DNA of 64,000 bases from Oscillospiraceae bacterium (GCA_015067435.1 SVMM01000009.1:62001-126000); one strand, 5' to 3'. Positions 50,839-59,244 are shown, counted from the first letter of the stretch. Numbers and translations: made by a program. The notes: generated by a model from the letters alone, not told the origin.

Positions 50839-52158
50839 ATGGACAAACAACAGATCCTTGACCTCGTGCGGCAGTACTACGCCGAACACCACATAAAACC
50901 GCCCTATCGGCAGGGCAACCGCATCAACTACGCCGGCCGGGTCTACGACGCGGATGAGCTGTGCGCGCTGGCCGACGCGGCGCTGGACTTCTGGCTCACG
51001 GCAGGCGATTACGCTAAGCGGTTTGAAAGTGAACTTGCCGCGTATCTGGGTGCCCCGTACTGCGCGCTGGTCTGCTCCGGTTCGGCAGCGAATCTGCTGG
51101 CGGTTTCGGCGCTGACCTCGCCGCTTTTGGGTGAACGGAGGCTCAGACGCGGCGACGAGGTCATCAGCGTCGCGTGCGGTTTTCCGACCACAGTGACGCC
51201 GATCCTGCAAAACGGCGCCATTCCGGTGTTTGTCGATGTGCGTCTGCCGGACGGTAACGTGGATGTAACCTTGCTGGAGGAAGCGCTGAGCGAGAAGACG
51301 CGTGCGGTCATCTTTGCGCATACGCTGGGGCGACCGTTCGACGTTGCGGCGGTTAAAGAATTCTGCGATGAGCACGACCTCTGGCTTATCGAGGACAACT
51401 GTGATGCGCTGGGCGCGGAGGTCGAGATCGACGATGTGTGGCGCAAGACCGGCACGATCGGAGATATCGGCACTTCGAGCTTTTATCCCGCCCACCATAT
51501 GACCACCGGCGAGGGCGGAGCGGTCTATACGAGCAGCCCGCTGCTGCACCGCATTGTGCGCTCAATGCGAGACTGGGGCCGGGATTGTGTCTGCATCGGC
51601 GGACAGGACAACGCCTGCGGACATCGTTTTACGGGGCAGTTCGGAACACTTCCGGAGGGCTACGACCACAAGAACGTCTATTCACATCTGGGGTATAACC
51701 TGAAGGCGACCGATTTGCAGGCCGCGGTTGGTACGGCGCAGCTCAAAAAGCTGCCGGGGTTCGTGGAGACGCGGCGCGCCAACTGGGCATATTTGCGCGA
51801 AAAACTGGAGCCGGTGACGGATCGACTGCTTTTTCCGACGGAGACGCCGGACGTGCGCGCGAGCTGGTTCGGCTTTTTGATGACTGTGCGCGACGGCGCC
51901 GGACTCTCGCGTGACAGGCTGATGGCGCATCTGGAGGGGCACGGGATACAGACACGCCCGCTTTTCGCGGGCAACCTGACGCGGCACCCTTGCTTCACGG
52001 AGCTGTGTGAGGGTACGGACTACCGCATTGTGGGTGAGTTGACGGTGACGGACAAGCTGATGCGCGACAGTCTGTGGATCGGCGTCTATCCCGGCATGGA
52101 GACCGCGATGCTGGACGAAATGGCGGATCGAATTCTGGAATACTGCCGAAAGGCATAA
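50839..52158 (+). CDS. rfbH: CDP-4-keto-6-deoxy-D-glucose 3-dehydrase (RfbH/E1)
   Basis: A 439-residue DegT/DnrJ-fold enzyme. The PLP lysine is replaced by histidine in TSSFYPAHHMTTGEGG: H220, the hallmark of E1 enzymes that use pyridoxamine phosphate to remove the 3-hydroxyl. The [2Fe-2S] ligands also fit: C188, then C250-x-C252-x7-C260 in RDCVCIGGQDNACGHRF. This gives CDP-3,6-dideoxy-4-keto sugars together with an E3 reductase, not present here. It closes the glycosylation gene run, 9 bases after the GT2 gene. Confidence 0.92.
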   Translation: MDKQQILDLVRQYYAEHHIKPPYRQGNRINYAGRVYDADELCALADAALDFWLTAGDYAKRFESELAAYLGAPYCALVCSGSAANLLAVSALTSPLLGERRLRRGDEVISVACGFPTTVTPILQNGAIPVFVDVRLPDGNVDVTLLEEALSEKTRAVIFAHTLGRPFDVAAVKEFCDEHDLWLIEDNCDALGAEVEIDDVWRKTGTIGDIGTSSFYPAHHMTTGEGGAVYTSSPLLHRIVRSMRDWGRDCVCIGGQDNACGHRFTGQFGTLPEGYDHKNVYSHLGYNLKATDLQAAVGTAQLKKLPGFVETRRANWAYLREKLEPVTDRLLFPTETPDVRASWFGFLMTVRDGAGLSRDRLMAHLEGHGIQTRPLFAGNLTRHPCFTELCEGTDYRIVGELTVTDKLMRDSLWIGVYPGMETAMLDEMADRILEYCRKA

Positions 52159-52201
52159 GAAAATGGGTTGCGGCGAGACGAAATCGCTGCAACAGGTGTA
52201 C

Positions 52202-52230
52202 GCCCGCGCGGCTTTGTCTGCCGCGCGGGC
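52202..52230 (+). terminator. Terminator of the glycosylation island
   Basis: GCCCGCGCGGC (52202-52212) pairs with GCCGCGCGGGC (52220-52230), loop 7, followed by ATTTGCTT, a weak T-run. It ends the gene run before the cysK promoter. Confidence 0.65.
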
Positions 52231-52263
52231 ATTTGCTTGCAAAAAATAAATATATATTACCTA

Positions 52264-52292
52264 TTGACAAAGTAGGGTATATAGGTTATACT
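52264..52292 (+). promoter_or_regulatory. Promoter of cysK
   Basis: TTGACA (52264-52269) and TATACT (52287-52292), 17-base spacer. ACCTAT (52257-52262 region) and ATAGGT (52281-52286) form a dyad across the promoter, resembling sites of Rrf2-type (CymR/IscR) regulators that govern cysteine synthesis; the regulator link is inference. Confidence 0.75.
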
Positions 52293-52324
52293 GTGGCCAA
52301 CAAATCAAAAAAGGAGCTGCTGTT

Positions 52325-53257
52325 ATGGCTAACATCTATACCTCCGCCGACCAGCTGATCGGCAAGACCCCGCTTTTGGAGCTGGCCCACATCGAAAAGG
52401 AAGACGCGCTGGAGGCCACCGTCCTCGCCAAGCTCGAATACTTCAACCCCGCGGGCAGCGTCAAGGACCGCATCGCCAAGGCGATGATCGACGACGCCGA
52501 GGCGTCCGGCAAGCTGAAGCCCGGCGCGACCATCATTGAGCCAACGAGCGGCAACACGGGCATCGGCCTCGCCGCCGTCGCCGCCGCGCGCGGCTACCGC
52601 ATCATCATCGTCATGCCCGAGACTATGTCGGTCGAGCGGCGCCAGCTGATGAAGGCGTACGGCGCGGAGCTGGTGCTCACCGAGGGCGCGAAGGGCATGA
52701 AGGGCGCAATCGCCAAGGCGGAGGAGCTGGCGGGCGAGATCGAGGGGAGCTTCATCCCCGGCCAGTTCGTCAACCCCGCGAACCCGAAGGCGCACCGCGA
52801 GACCACGGGCCCCGAGATCTGGGACGACACGGACGGCAAGGTCGACATTTTCGTCGCAGGCGTCGGCACGGGCGGCACGCTGACCGGCGTGGGCGAGTAC
52901 CTCAAGGAGAAGAACCCGAGCGTCAAGGTCGTCGCGGTCGAGCCGGCGGATTCGCCGGTGTTGAGCAAGGGCACAGCGGGCTCGCACAAGATCCAGGGCA
53001 TCGGCGCGGGCTTCGTCCCCGACGTGCTGAACACCAAGATCTACGACGAGATCATCCCCGTCGCGAACGAGGACGCGTTCGCCGCCGGCAAGCGCGTCGG
53101 CAAGAAGGAGGGCGTGCTGGTCGGCATCAGCTCAGGCGCGGCGGTCTGGGCTGCGCTGGAGCTGGCGAAGCGACCGGAGAACAAGGGCAAGACCATCGTG
53201 GCGCTGCTGCCGGACACCGGCGACCGCTATCTGTCCACGCCGCTGTTCGCGGACTGA
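52325..53257 (+). CDS. cysK: Cysteine synthase A
   Basis: A 310-residue PLP enzyme making cysteine from O-acetylserine and sulfide. Seen: [10 protein letters not shown] with the PLP lysine K47, [32 protein letters not shown] and [12 protein letters not shown] near the C-terminus. Length and order are standard. AGGAG precedes the ATG. Stand-alone gene with its own promoter and terminator. The GC content rises sharply from here compared with the glycosylation genes. Confidence 0.95.
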   Translation: MANIYTSADQLIGKTPLLELAHIEKEDALEATVLAKLEYFNPAGSVKDRIAKAMIDDAEASGKLKPGATIIEPTSGNTGIGLAAVAAARGYRIIIVMPETMSVERRQLMKAYGAELVLTEGAKGMKGAIAKAEELAGEIEGSFIPGQFVNPANPKAHRETTGPEIWDDTDGKVDIFVAGVGTGGTLTGVGEYLKEKNPSVKVVAVEPADSPVLSKGTAGSHKIQGIGAGFVPDVLNTKIYDEIIPVANEDAFAAGKRVGKKEGVLVGISSGAAVWAALELAKRPENKGKTIVALLPDTGDRYLSTPLFAD

Positions 53258-53270
53258 CCCTGCGCTTCTG

Positions 53271-53303
53271 CTCCGGCGTCCGCTCGGACGCCGGAGCTTT
53301 TTT
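53271..53303 (+). terminator. Terminator of cysK
   Basis: CTCCGGCGTCC (53271-53281) pairs with GGACGCCGGAG (53286-53296), 4-base loop, then CTTTTTT. Confidence 0.9.
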
Positions 53304-53373
53304 GCGGGGACGCGACGCCGCCGATGCTTGAAATGTCCGCCAAAATGCGTATGATGTAGGGAGAGGGACGACC

Positions 53374-53994
53374 ATGAAAACACCGCTGCGCTACCAGATC
53401 AGCGAATACGACTGCGGCCCGACCGCGTTTTTGAACGCGGTGAGCTTTCTCTTCGAGCGCGAGCAGATCCCGCCGGAGCTGATCCGCAACGTCATGCTCT
53501 ACAGCCTCGACAGCTACGGAACGGATGGTGTCAGCGGCAAGAACGGCACCTCCCGCACGGCGATGATGTTCCTCAGCCACTGGTTGGACGGCTTCGGCGG
53601 CGTCGGACGCCTGCCGGTGTCGAGCCGCTACCTCTCCGGCTCCGCCGTGCGCTTCGGCGCGGCGGGAGAGCTGACCGACGCCCTGCGCCGCGGCGGAGCG
53701 GCGGTCGTACGGCTGATGCTCGACGTCGAGCACTACGTCACGCTGACAGGGATCGAGGGCGACGACCTTCTGATGTTCGACCCATATTTCTACGAGGGGC
53801 CGTTCGATGATCCGGGGATACGCACTGTGACCGACCGGCCGTATTCGTACAACCGCATCGTGCCGGTGTCGCTGCTGGAGCGCGAGGACAGCGCGCTTTA
53901 CGCGCTCGGCAGGCGAGACGATCGCGAGGCGGTGCTGATTTTCAACGAGGACACGAAGCTGACGCCGGAGAAGTCCATCGAATACTTTATCTGA
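53374..53994 (+). CDS. Peptidase C39-like protein
   Basis: A 206-residue protein with the papain-like C39 pattern: ISEYDCGPTAFLNAVSF (catalytic Cys 14 in YDCGP), VEHYVTLTGIEG (His) and LLMFDPYF (Asp). Intracellular C39-like proteins are not linked to a transporter here; there is no signal peptide or ABC domain. GGGAGAGGG is upstream of the ATG. Function unknown; it may be a stand-alone peptidase or an inactive relative. Confidence 0.68.
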   Translation: MKTPLRYQISEYDCGPTAFLNAVSFLFEREQIPPELIRNVMLYSLDSYGTDGVSGKNGTSRTAMMFLSHWLDGFGGVGRLPVSSRYLSGSAVRFGAAGELTDALRRGGAAVVRLMLDVEHYVTLTGIEGDDLLMFDPYFYEGPFDDPGIRTVTDRPYSYNRIVPVSLLEREDSALYALGRRDDREAVLIFNEDTKLTPEKSIEYFI

Positions 53995-54050
53995 ACGCAA
54001 AAGACATTGTATGATTACAATGATACAAGGCAAAAACGGGAGTGAGCGGC

Positions 54051-54809
54051 ATGAATTACCAGGACATCAACGCACAGACGATCGACCGCTGGATCGAAGA
54101 GGGCTGGGAGTGGGGGAAGCCCATCAGCCATGAGGCGTATCTGGACGCGAAACAGGGCGTCTGGGACGTGCTGCTGACGCCGACAAAGCCTGTGCCGCAC
54201 GAGTGGTTCGGGACGATCAAGGGCAAAAGCATCCTTGGCCTCGCCAGCGGTGGTGGGCAGCAGATGCCGGTTTTTGCCGCCCTCGGCGCGTCGTGCACGG
54301 TGCTGGACTATTCCGAGGCGCAGATCGCCAGCGAGCGCATGGTCGCGGAGCGGGAGGGCTACGCCATCCGCGCGGTCCGCGGGGATATGACGCAGCCGCT
54401 GCCGTTTCCGGACGAGACGTTCGACCTGATCTTCCACCCGGTGTCCAACTGTTATGTCCGGGAGGTCAGACCCATCTGGCGGGAGTGCTGGCGCGTGCTG
54501 AAGCCAGGCGGACGCCTGCTCTCCGGCGTCGACCATTACATCAACTACATCGTGGACGAGGATGAGCGGGAGATCATCAACCATCTGCCCTTTGACCCGC
54601 TGGCCGACGAAGCGCAGCGGGAGCAGCTGGAGAAGGCCGACGCGGGGATACAGTTTTCGCACACGCTGGAGGAGCAGATCCGCGGGCAGCTGGAGGCGGG
54701 CTTTACGCTGCTCGACCTGTATGAGGACACCAACGGGGAGGGGCGTCTGCACGAGCTGAACATCCCGACCTTCCTTGCCCTGTGCGCCGAAAAGCGCGCG
54801 GGGAACTGA
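54051..54809 (+). CDS. SAM-dependent methyltransferase (Methyltransf_11 type)
   Basis: A 252-residue class I methyltransferase. The SAM loop is ILGLASGGGQQMPVFAALGA (about 61-80), with CTVLDYSEAQIASERM, VRGDMTQPLPFPDETFDLIF and WRVLKPGGRLL behind it. Substrate unknown; relatives act on small molecules. ATG 54051 has GGGAG 8 bases before; a GTG at 54042 overlaps that site. Confidence 0.85.
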   Translation: MNYQDINAQTIDRWIEEGWEWGKPISHEAYLDAKQGVWDVLLTPTKPVPHEWFGTIKGKSILGLASGGGQQMPVFAALGASCTVLDYSEAQIASERMVAEREGYAIRAVRGDMTQPLPFPDETFDLIFHPVSNCYVREVRPIWRECWRVLKPGGRLLSGVDHYINYIVDEDEREIINHLPFDPLADEAQREQLEKADAGIQFSHTLEEQIRGQLEAGFTLLDLYEDTNGEGRLHELNIPTFLALCAEKRAGN

Positions 54810-54832
54810 AAGACGAAAGATGCAAAAACGGC

Positions 54833-54858
54833 GCGCCGCGGCATAAAGCCCGCGGCGC
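54833..54858 (+). terminator. Terminator-like hairpin after the methyltransferase
   Basis: GCGCCGCGG (54833-54841) pairs with CCGCGGCGC (54850-54858), 8-base loop, followed by GTCCTTATTTG. Confidence 0.6.
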
Positions 54859-54869
54859 GTCCTTATTTG

Positions 54870-54888
54870 TATCACTATATTAGTGATA
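54870..54888. promoter_or_regulatory. Orphan operator-like palindrome
   Basis: TATCACTA-TAT-TAGTGATA is a perfect 8-bp inverted repeat, followed at once by another TAGTG. It looks like a GntR-type operator, yet the only genes near it end here (methyltransferase plus strand, tmRNA minus strand). Confidence 0.4.
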
Positions 54889-54956
54889 TAGTGCAATCAT
54901 GCAGAGACTAATCATATTGGGAAAAGTGGCGCGGCGCAGCCGCGATGACGGAAAAG

Positions 54957-54981
54957 CAAAACCGCCCTCGCGGGCGGCTTT
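54957..54981 (-). terminator. Terminator of tmRNA
   Basis: On the minus strand AAAGCCGCCC-GCGA-GGGCGGTTTTG: a 6-7-bp GC stem with a TTTT tail just after the tmRNA CCA. Confidence 0.75.
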
Positions 54982-54990
54982 GCCTTTTTG

Positions 54991-55340
54991 TGGTGGAGGC
55001 GGTGGGAGTTGAACCCACGTCCGAAAGCGCTTTAACAGGACTTTCTCCGGGCGCAGTCAAGTTTTAAGGATTCCCCCCACGCAAGGGCACTTGACAGACC
55101 TTGCGCTTCGGTAGAGTCATGATGCGTGGGCGAGTCAACTCTTTCCCGCCTCACGGACGCCGCTAAATGACGCCTTCCCCGAGCCGCGGCCCTCTCAGTT
55201 CAGACGGCTGCCGCAATCAGGCGGCAGCAAGAACAGTATCGTTGTTGTTCTTTAATTTATAAGGTGCCCGTTTTATGGCGGTCAGGCGCCGCCGCCCGCT
55301 TATCCTGCCTCCACACCCCCGTCGAAACCGGTACGCCCCC
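54991..55340 (-). ncRNA. ssrA: tmRNA (SsrA)
   Basis: About 350 nt on the minus strand. The 5' end GGGGGCGTACCGGTTTCGACGG is typical; the 3' end gives a T-arm (GGGTTCAACTCCC) and CGCCTCC-ACCA with encoded CCA, and the acceptor halves GGGGGCG/CGCCTCC pair with one G-U. The tag frame probably starts at GCA and ends ...AACAACAACGATACTG-TTCTTGCTGCCGCC-TGA, i.e. ...NNNDTVLAAA. tmRNA frees stalled ribosomes with SmpB, encoded about 630 bases away on the same strand. Confidence 0.93.
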
Positions 55341-55386
55341 ATGTGAGCGGCGCGAAGCGCCGCGAACGGTGTGAATACAGCTGAAA

Positions 55387-55917
55387 TTATCGCTCCGGCA
55401 GCTTCTCCGGCTCCGGATAGTCCTCGCCGAGCGTGTCGACGCGGATAGACTTGATGGTCTGCGGCTTTTTCGGCTTGTCGGTGAACATGTCTCGGTTGAC
55501 GCGGCTGATCTCCACGGCCTTCTCCGCGTTCTCCGTGATCTTGCCGAAGGCGGCGTACTGGTTGTCCAGATGCGGCGCGTCGGCGACCATGATGAAGAAC
55601 TGGCTGCCCGCGCTGTCGGGGATCATCGTGCGCGCCATGGACAGCACGCCCAGCGTGTGCTTGAGCTCGTTCTTGAAGCCGTTGGCGGTGAACTCGCCCT
55701 TGATCGAGTAGCCGGGGCCGCCCGTGCCGGTGCCGTTCGGGCAGCCGCCCTGGATCATGAAGCCGGGGATCACGCGGTGGAAGATCAGCCCGTCGTAGTA
55801 GCCGGCGTTTGCCAGCGCGATGAAGTTGTTGACGGTGTTGGGCGCGATCTCGGGGTAAAGCTCGCCCGTCATCACGCCGCCGTCCTCCATCTCAATGGTC
55901 ACAAGGGGATTGCTCAT
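55387..55917 (-). CDS. Cyclophilin-type peptidyl-prolyl isomerase
   Basis: A 176-residue cytosolic cyclophilin. Core motifs: IFHRVIPGFMIQGG with the catalytic Arg, GTGTGGPGYSIKGEF, GVLSMAR and SGSQFFI-type AGSQFFIMVA, AFGKITENAE. It speeds proline isomerisation in folding. It lies between smpB and ssrA on the same strand. Confidence 0.92.
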   Translation of the reverse strand: MSNPLVTIEMEDGGVMTGELYPEIAPNTVNNFIALANAGYYDGLIFHRVIPGFMIQGGCPNGTGTGGPGYSIKGEFTANGFKNELKHTLGVLSMARTMIPDSAGSQFFIMVADAPHLDNQYAAFGKITENAEKAVEISRVNRDMFTDKPKKPQTIKSIRVDTLGEDYPEPEKLPER

Positions 55918-55972
55918 AGTAGTATTCTCCTTTGATTATCCAATATGTTATCTTGCTTTTGCCGCCCGCGCC

Positions 55973-56437
55973 TTATCCGCGCGAGCGCATGGCGCGGTCG
56001 ATCTCGCGCTTGGCATCGCGTTTGGCGGCGGCCTCGCGCTTGTCGTAGTTCTTCTTGCCCTTGCAGACGCCCAGCTCGACCTTGACGCGCGCGTCCTTGA
56101 GGTAGACGCTCAGCGGGACGAGGGCGTAGCCGTCCTGCGCGGCGAGGGCGGCGAGCTTGAAGATCTCGCGCTTATGCAGCAGCAGGCGCTTGGGGCGGTC
56201 GGGGTCGTGGTTGAAGATGTTGCCCTTGTCATAGGGCGAGATGTGCATACTATGGACGTACGCCTCGCCGTTTTTGGCGATGACGTAGCTGTCCTTGAGG
56301 TTGAGCGTGCCCGCGCGCACGGATTTGACTTCCGTGCCCTTAAGCTCGATGCCCGCCTCGACCTTGTCCTCGACAAAATAGTCATGGTACGCCTTGCGGT
56401 TGTTCGCCATGACCTTTATGCCCTTTTTCTCCGCCAT
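55973..56437 (-). CDS. smpB: SsrA-binding protein SmpB
   Basis: A 154-residue SmpB: VMANNRKAYHDYFVEDKVEA, GIELKGTEVKSVRAGTLNLK, KRLLLHKREIFKL and the basic C-terminal tail KKNYDKREAAAKRDAKREID that reaches the ribosomal mRNA channel. It delivers tmRNA to stalled ribosomes. ATG 56437 has GGGAGGTG upstream; 17 more codons in the frame are not used. Confidence 0.95.
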   Translation of the reverse strand: MAEKKGIKVMANNRKAYHDYFVEDKVEAGIELKGTEVKSVRAGTLNLKDSYVIAKNGEAYVHSMHISPYDKGNIFNHDPDRPKRLLLHKREIFKLAALAAQDGYALVPLSVYLKDARVKVELGVCKGKKNYDKREAAAKRDAKREIDRAMRSRG

Positions 56438-56664
56438 GGCGTTCACCTCCCCGCGGACAGCGGCGCTCGGCGCCTCCGCCGCTGGCAAATATATACTATA
56501 TCATACTTTCCGCCCGCGCACAAGTGCCGATTGTGATTGTCACCAAAATGTAACATGGAAGTCCCGCCTTCATTGTACCCATGCGGAGCAAGTTTCAGTA
56601 GAAATTTCGTGCCGCGTGTGCTATGATACCCTTGAAACTATGTGTTCATCAGGAGGATGCACCC

Positions 56665-57699
56665 GTGGCAAAGAAACCGGTATCCCGCAGTGTATTGTTT
56701 TATAAACGTATGATCGCCGCAACGCTGGCGCTGATCATCGTGACGCTGGCGGTCGTCGCCATCTGCTGCGCGCTGGAGCTGCGCGACGCGCGAGGGGAGC
56801 TTCAGGAATTGCAGGACAAGCTGCTGGAGCTCCAGCTTCAGGCGGCGGAGGCGGAGGCGGAGCGGCTGCAAAACGTCATCCCGCCCGAGCAGCCCAAGCC
56901 CGTGGGCGAGGCTTCGGCGGCGGACATCATCGCCGAAAACACGCTGGTCGCCCACGCGATGGGCGCGGCGGGCGACGTGGTGGGCCTGAACTGTCTGGAG
57001 GGCTTCGTCGAACGTTATGAGGCGGGCATTCGCGTGTTCGAGGCGGATCTCCGCATGACGTCGGACGGCTACGTCGTGCTGCGCCACGACTGGGTCGGCG
57101 GCTTGCAGGAGGGCGCGAACCCCACGAACATCCCCACGCGGGAGGAGTTCCTGTCCATGCGCATCCTCGACAAGTACACGCCGCTGTCGTTCCGCGATCT
57201 GCTGCTGCTGATGGTGCAGTACCCCGATGTGTGCATCATCACGGACACAAAGCTGCTGGACACCGAGGCGGTGACGCTGCAATTCCAGTCCATGGTGGAC
57301 GAAGCGCACTCGCTGGGGCTGAGCTACCTCTTCGACCGCATGATCGTGCAGGTCTATTCCCCCGAGCACTATGCCGTCGTCGACGGCGTGTACCACTTTC
57401 CACATTATATCTATACGCTCTATCAGGACTACTTCGGCAGGACGGAGGATTCGTTCCGCAACAAGGTCGTGTTCTGCGAGGAGAACGGCATCCTCGGCCT
57501 GACGCTCAACGCCGAGGTTTGGGATCCCGCCTACGCGCCCATCGCGGACTGGCACGGCGTCCGCGTCTGCGTGCACGAGATCGACGACGTGGACGAGGCG
57601 AAGGAGCTGCTGCGCACCGGCGTGCGCGCCATCTACACGAACACGCTTGTCCCCGCGGACATGGAAACGGACGCGGACACGGCGGCGGAGAACGATTAA
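56665..57699 (+). CDS. Membrane-anchored GDPD-like phosphodiesterase
   Basis: A 344-residue protein: short basic N-terminus, one TM helix (MIAATLALIIVTLAVVAICC, about 16-36), a coiled-coil (LQELQDKLLELQLQAAEAEA), then a glycerophosphodiester phosphodiesterase/PI-PLC-type TIM barrel: VAHAMGAA, CLEGFVERYEAG, FEADLRMTSDGYVVLRHDW and VHEIDDVDEAKELLRTG. The usual HR and EN residues are HA and LE, so activity may differ from classical GDPD. GTG 56665 follows AGGAGG (56651-56656) by 8 bases; the ORF start at 56623 has no such site. Confidence 0.75.
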   Translation: MAKKPVSRSVLFYKRMIAATLALIIVTLAVVAICCALELRDARGELQELQDKLLELQLQAAEAEAERLQNVIPPEQPKPVGEASAADIIAENTLVAHAMGAAGDVVGLNCLEGFVERYEAGIRVFEADLRMTSDGYVVLRHDWVGGLQEGANPTNIPTREEFLSMRILDKYTPLSFRDLLLLMVQYPDVCIITDTKLLDTEAVTLQFQSMVDEAHSLGLSYLFDRMIVQVYSPEHYAVVDGVYHFPHYIYTLYQDYFGRTEDSFRNKVVFCEENGILGLTLNAEVWDPAYAPIADWHGVRVCVHEIDDVDEAKELLRTGVRAIYTNTLVPADMETDADTAAEND

Positions 57700-57727
57700 C
57701 AAACGACGGCAAGGGAGGTCGATCGAC

Positions 57728-58270
57728 ATGGATATGACGGAGAAAAAGCTTTCCTCAAAGCTGATCTATGACGGCAAAATCCTGCGGCTGCACGTCGACA
57801 CGGTGGAGCTGCCCAACGGGAAGCAGTCGATCCGCGAGGTGGCGGATCATCCCGGCGGCGTCGCCATCGTCGCGCTCGACCGCGACGGCTGCGTGCTGAC
57901 CGTGAAGCAGTACCGCTATGTCTTTTCCCGCGTGGTGGAGGAGATCCCCGCGGGCAAGCTGGAGCCGGGCGAGGACCCGCGCGAGGCGGCGCTGCGCGAG
58001 CTGAAAGAGGAGACCGGCGCCGTGCCGGAGCGCTTCACGGAGCTCGGCGCGCTGATCGTCTCTCCCGGCGCCTACGGCGAGGTGCTGCACCTCTATCTTG
58101 CCGAGGGGCTGGACGTCGGCGCGCAGTCTCCGGACGAGGACGAGTTCCTCGACGTGTACCGCACGCCCTTTGACGAGATGGTGCGCCGCGTGACGGACGG
58201 CGAGCTCACGGACGCGAAGACCGTCGCCGGTATTTTGAAGGTCTACGCCCTGCGGCAGCGCGGGCAGTAA
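57728..58270 (+). CDS. Nudix hydrolase, ADP-ribose pyrophosphatase-like
   Basis: A 180-residue Nudix enzyme. The box GKLEPGEDPREAALRELKEE followed by TG matches Gx5Ex7REUxEExGU. The order with KQYRYVFSRVVEEIPAG before and SPGAYGEVLHLYLA after it is as in ADP-ribose/ADP-sugar pyrophosphatases (NudF). ATG 57728 has GGGAGG upstream; the frame from 57647 overlaps the previous gene. It leads directly into the two-component genes, 16 bases away. Confidence 0.88.
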   Translation: MDMTEKKLSSKLIYDGKILRLHVDTVELPNGKQSIREVADHPGGVAIVALDRDGCVLTVKQYRYVFSRVVEEIPAGKLEPGEDPREAALRELKEETGAVPERFTELGALIVSPGAYGEVLHLYLAEGLDVGAQSPDEDEFLDVYRTPFDEMVRRVTDGELTDAKTVAGILKVYALRQRGQ

Positions 58271-58286
58271 TGCAAGGGAGGCGCTC

Positions 58287-58994
58287 ATGGAGCAGAAAAA
58301 GCGCGTCCTCATCGTGGAGGACGAGAAGAACATCGTCGACATCATCCGCTTTAACCTCGACCGCGAGGGCTATGAGGTCTTCGAGGCGTACGACGGCGAG
58401 GCGGGGCTTGCGCTCGCGCGCGACAAGCGCCCCGACCTCATCCTGCTGGACGTCATGCTGCCGAAGATGATCGGCTTCGACGTCTGCCGCGCGCTGCGCG
58501 GCGAGGGCGACAACGTGCCCGTCATCATCCTCACCGCCCGCGAGGAGGAGGAGGACAAGGTGCTCGGTCTGGAGATCGGCGCGGACGACTATATCACCAA
58601 GCCCTTTTCCATGCGCGAGCTGATCGCGCGCGTGCGGGCGAACATCCGCCGCACGGCGATGGCGGCCTCCGCCGCGCCCGCCGACGAGGGCATGAGCGCG
58701 GGCGGCGGCCTGACGATCAACACGGAGAGTTTGCAGGTATTCAAGCACGGCGCGCCCGTCGACCTGACGCAGCGCGAATATGAGCTGCTCACCTTCCTCG
58801 CCAGCCACCCCGACAAGGTCTTTTCCCGTGTCAACCTGATGGAGCAGGTGTGGAACTACGGCTACGTCGGCGACGACGCACGCACCGTGGACGTGACGGT
58901 GCGCCGCCTGCGCGAGAAGATTGAGGACGACCCCGCGAATCCGACGTATATCATCACGCGCAGAGGCGTGGGATATTATTATTCGGCACACTGA
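58287..58994 (+). CDS. OmpR/PhoB-family response regulator (WalR-like)
   Basis: A 235-residue response regulator. Receiver: RVLIVEDEKNIVDI, phosphoacceptor D55 in LILLDVMLPK, ILTAREEEEDKV, ADDYITKPFSMREL (conserved Lys). C-terminal winged helix: VDLTQREYELLTFLASHPDK, VDVTVRRLREKIEDDP, TRRGVGYYY. With a PAS-HAMP kinase and YycH/YycI-like proteins next to it, it fits WalR (YycF), the cell-wall regulator of Firmicutes, or PhoB; the first is favoured by context. GGGAGG upstream. Confidence 0.85.
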   Translation: MEQKKRVLIVEDEKNIVDIIRFNLDREGYEVFEAYDGEAGLALARDKRPDLILLDVMLPKMIGFDVCRALRGEGDNVPVIILTAREEEEDKVLGLEIGADDYITKPFSMRELIARVRANIRRTAMAASAAPADEGMSAGGGLTINTESLQVFKHGAPVDLTQREYELLTFLASHPDKVFSRVNLMEQVWNYGYVGDDARTVDVTVRRLREKIEDDPANPTYIITRRGVGYYYSAH

Positions 58995-58997
58995 AGA

Positions 58998-59054
58998 GTC
59001 CTTCCGACACCGCCTTTTCTCTTTTTCTTGAAAAGAGAAAACGCGGTTTCGGAC
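58998..59054 (+). other. Long hairpin between response regulator and kinase genes
   Basis: TTTTCTCTTTT (59015-59025) pairs with AAAAGAGAAAA (59031-59041) around a 5-base loop, with an outer GTCC/GGAC pair (58998/59051) and CCGA/TCGG in between. It sits in a 250-base gap and may attenuate or process the transcript. The remainder of the gap holds no gene. Confidence 0.45.
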
Positions 59055-59244
59055 TTCCCCAAAAGAGAAAATCGCTTATGCATGCCGCATCGGTGAACCG
59101 CTCTTTCCGGCGCGTCCGCGTCGATACGTTCTGCGCCGCGTTTCGCTTGCGCTACGGTTTCGCGCGCGGCGGCATACCCCGCATGAGGGGCGCCTGCATT
59201 GGGCGGTTTGTTCGGTTTCATTATCTCGGAAAGGAGGCGCTCGC

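Noticed and set aside
54991..55068. A tRNA gene near 55000
   Set aside because: The T-arm and CCA belong to the 3' end of tmRNA, whose 5' end with GGTTTCGAC is at 55340.
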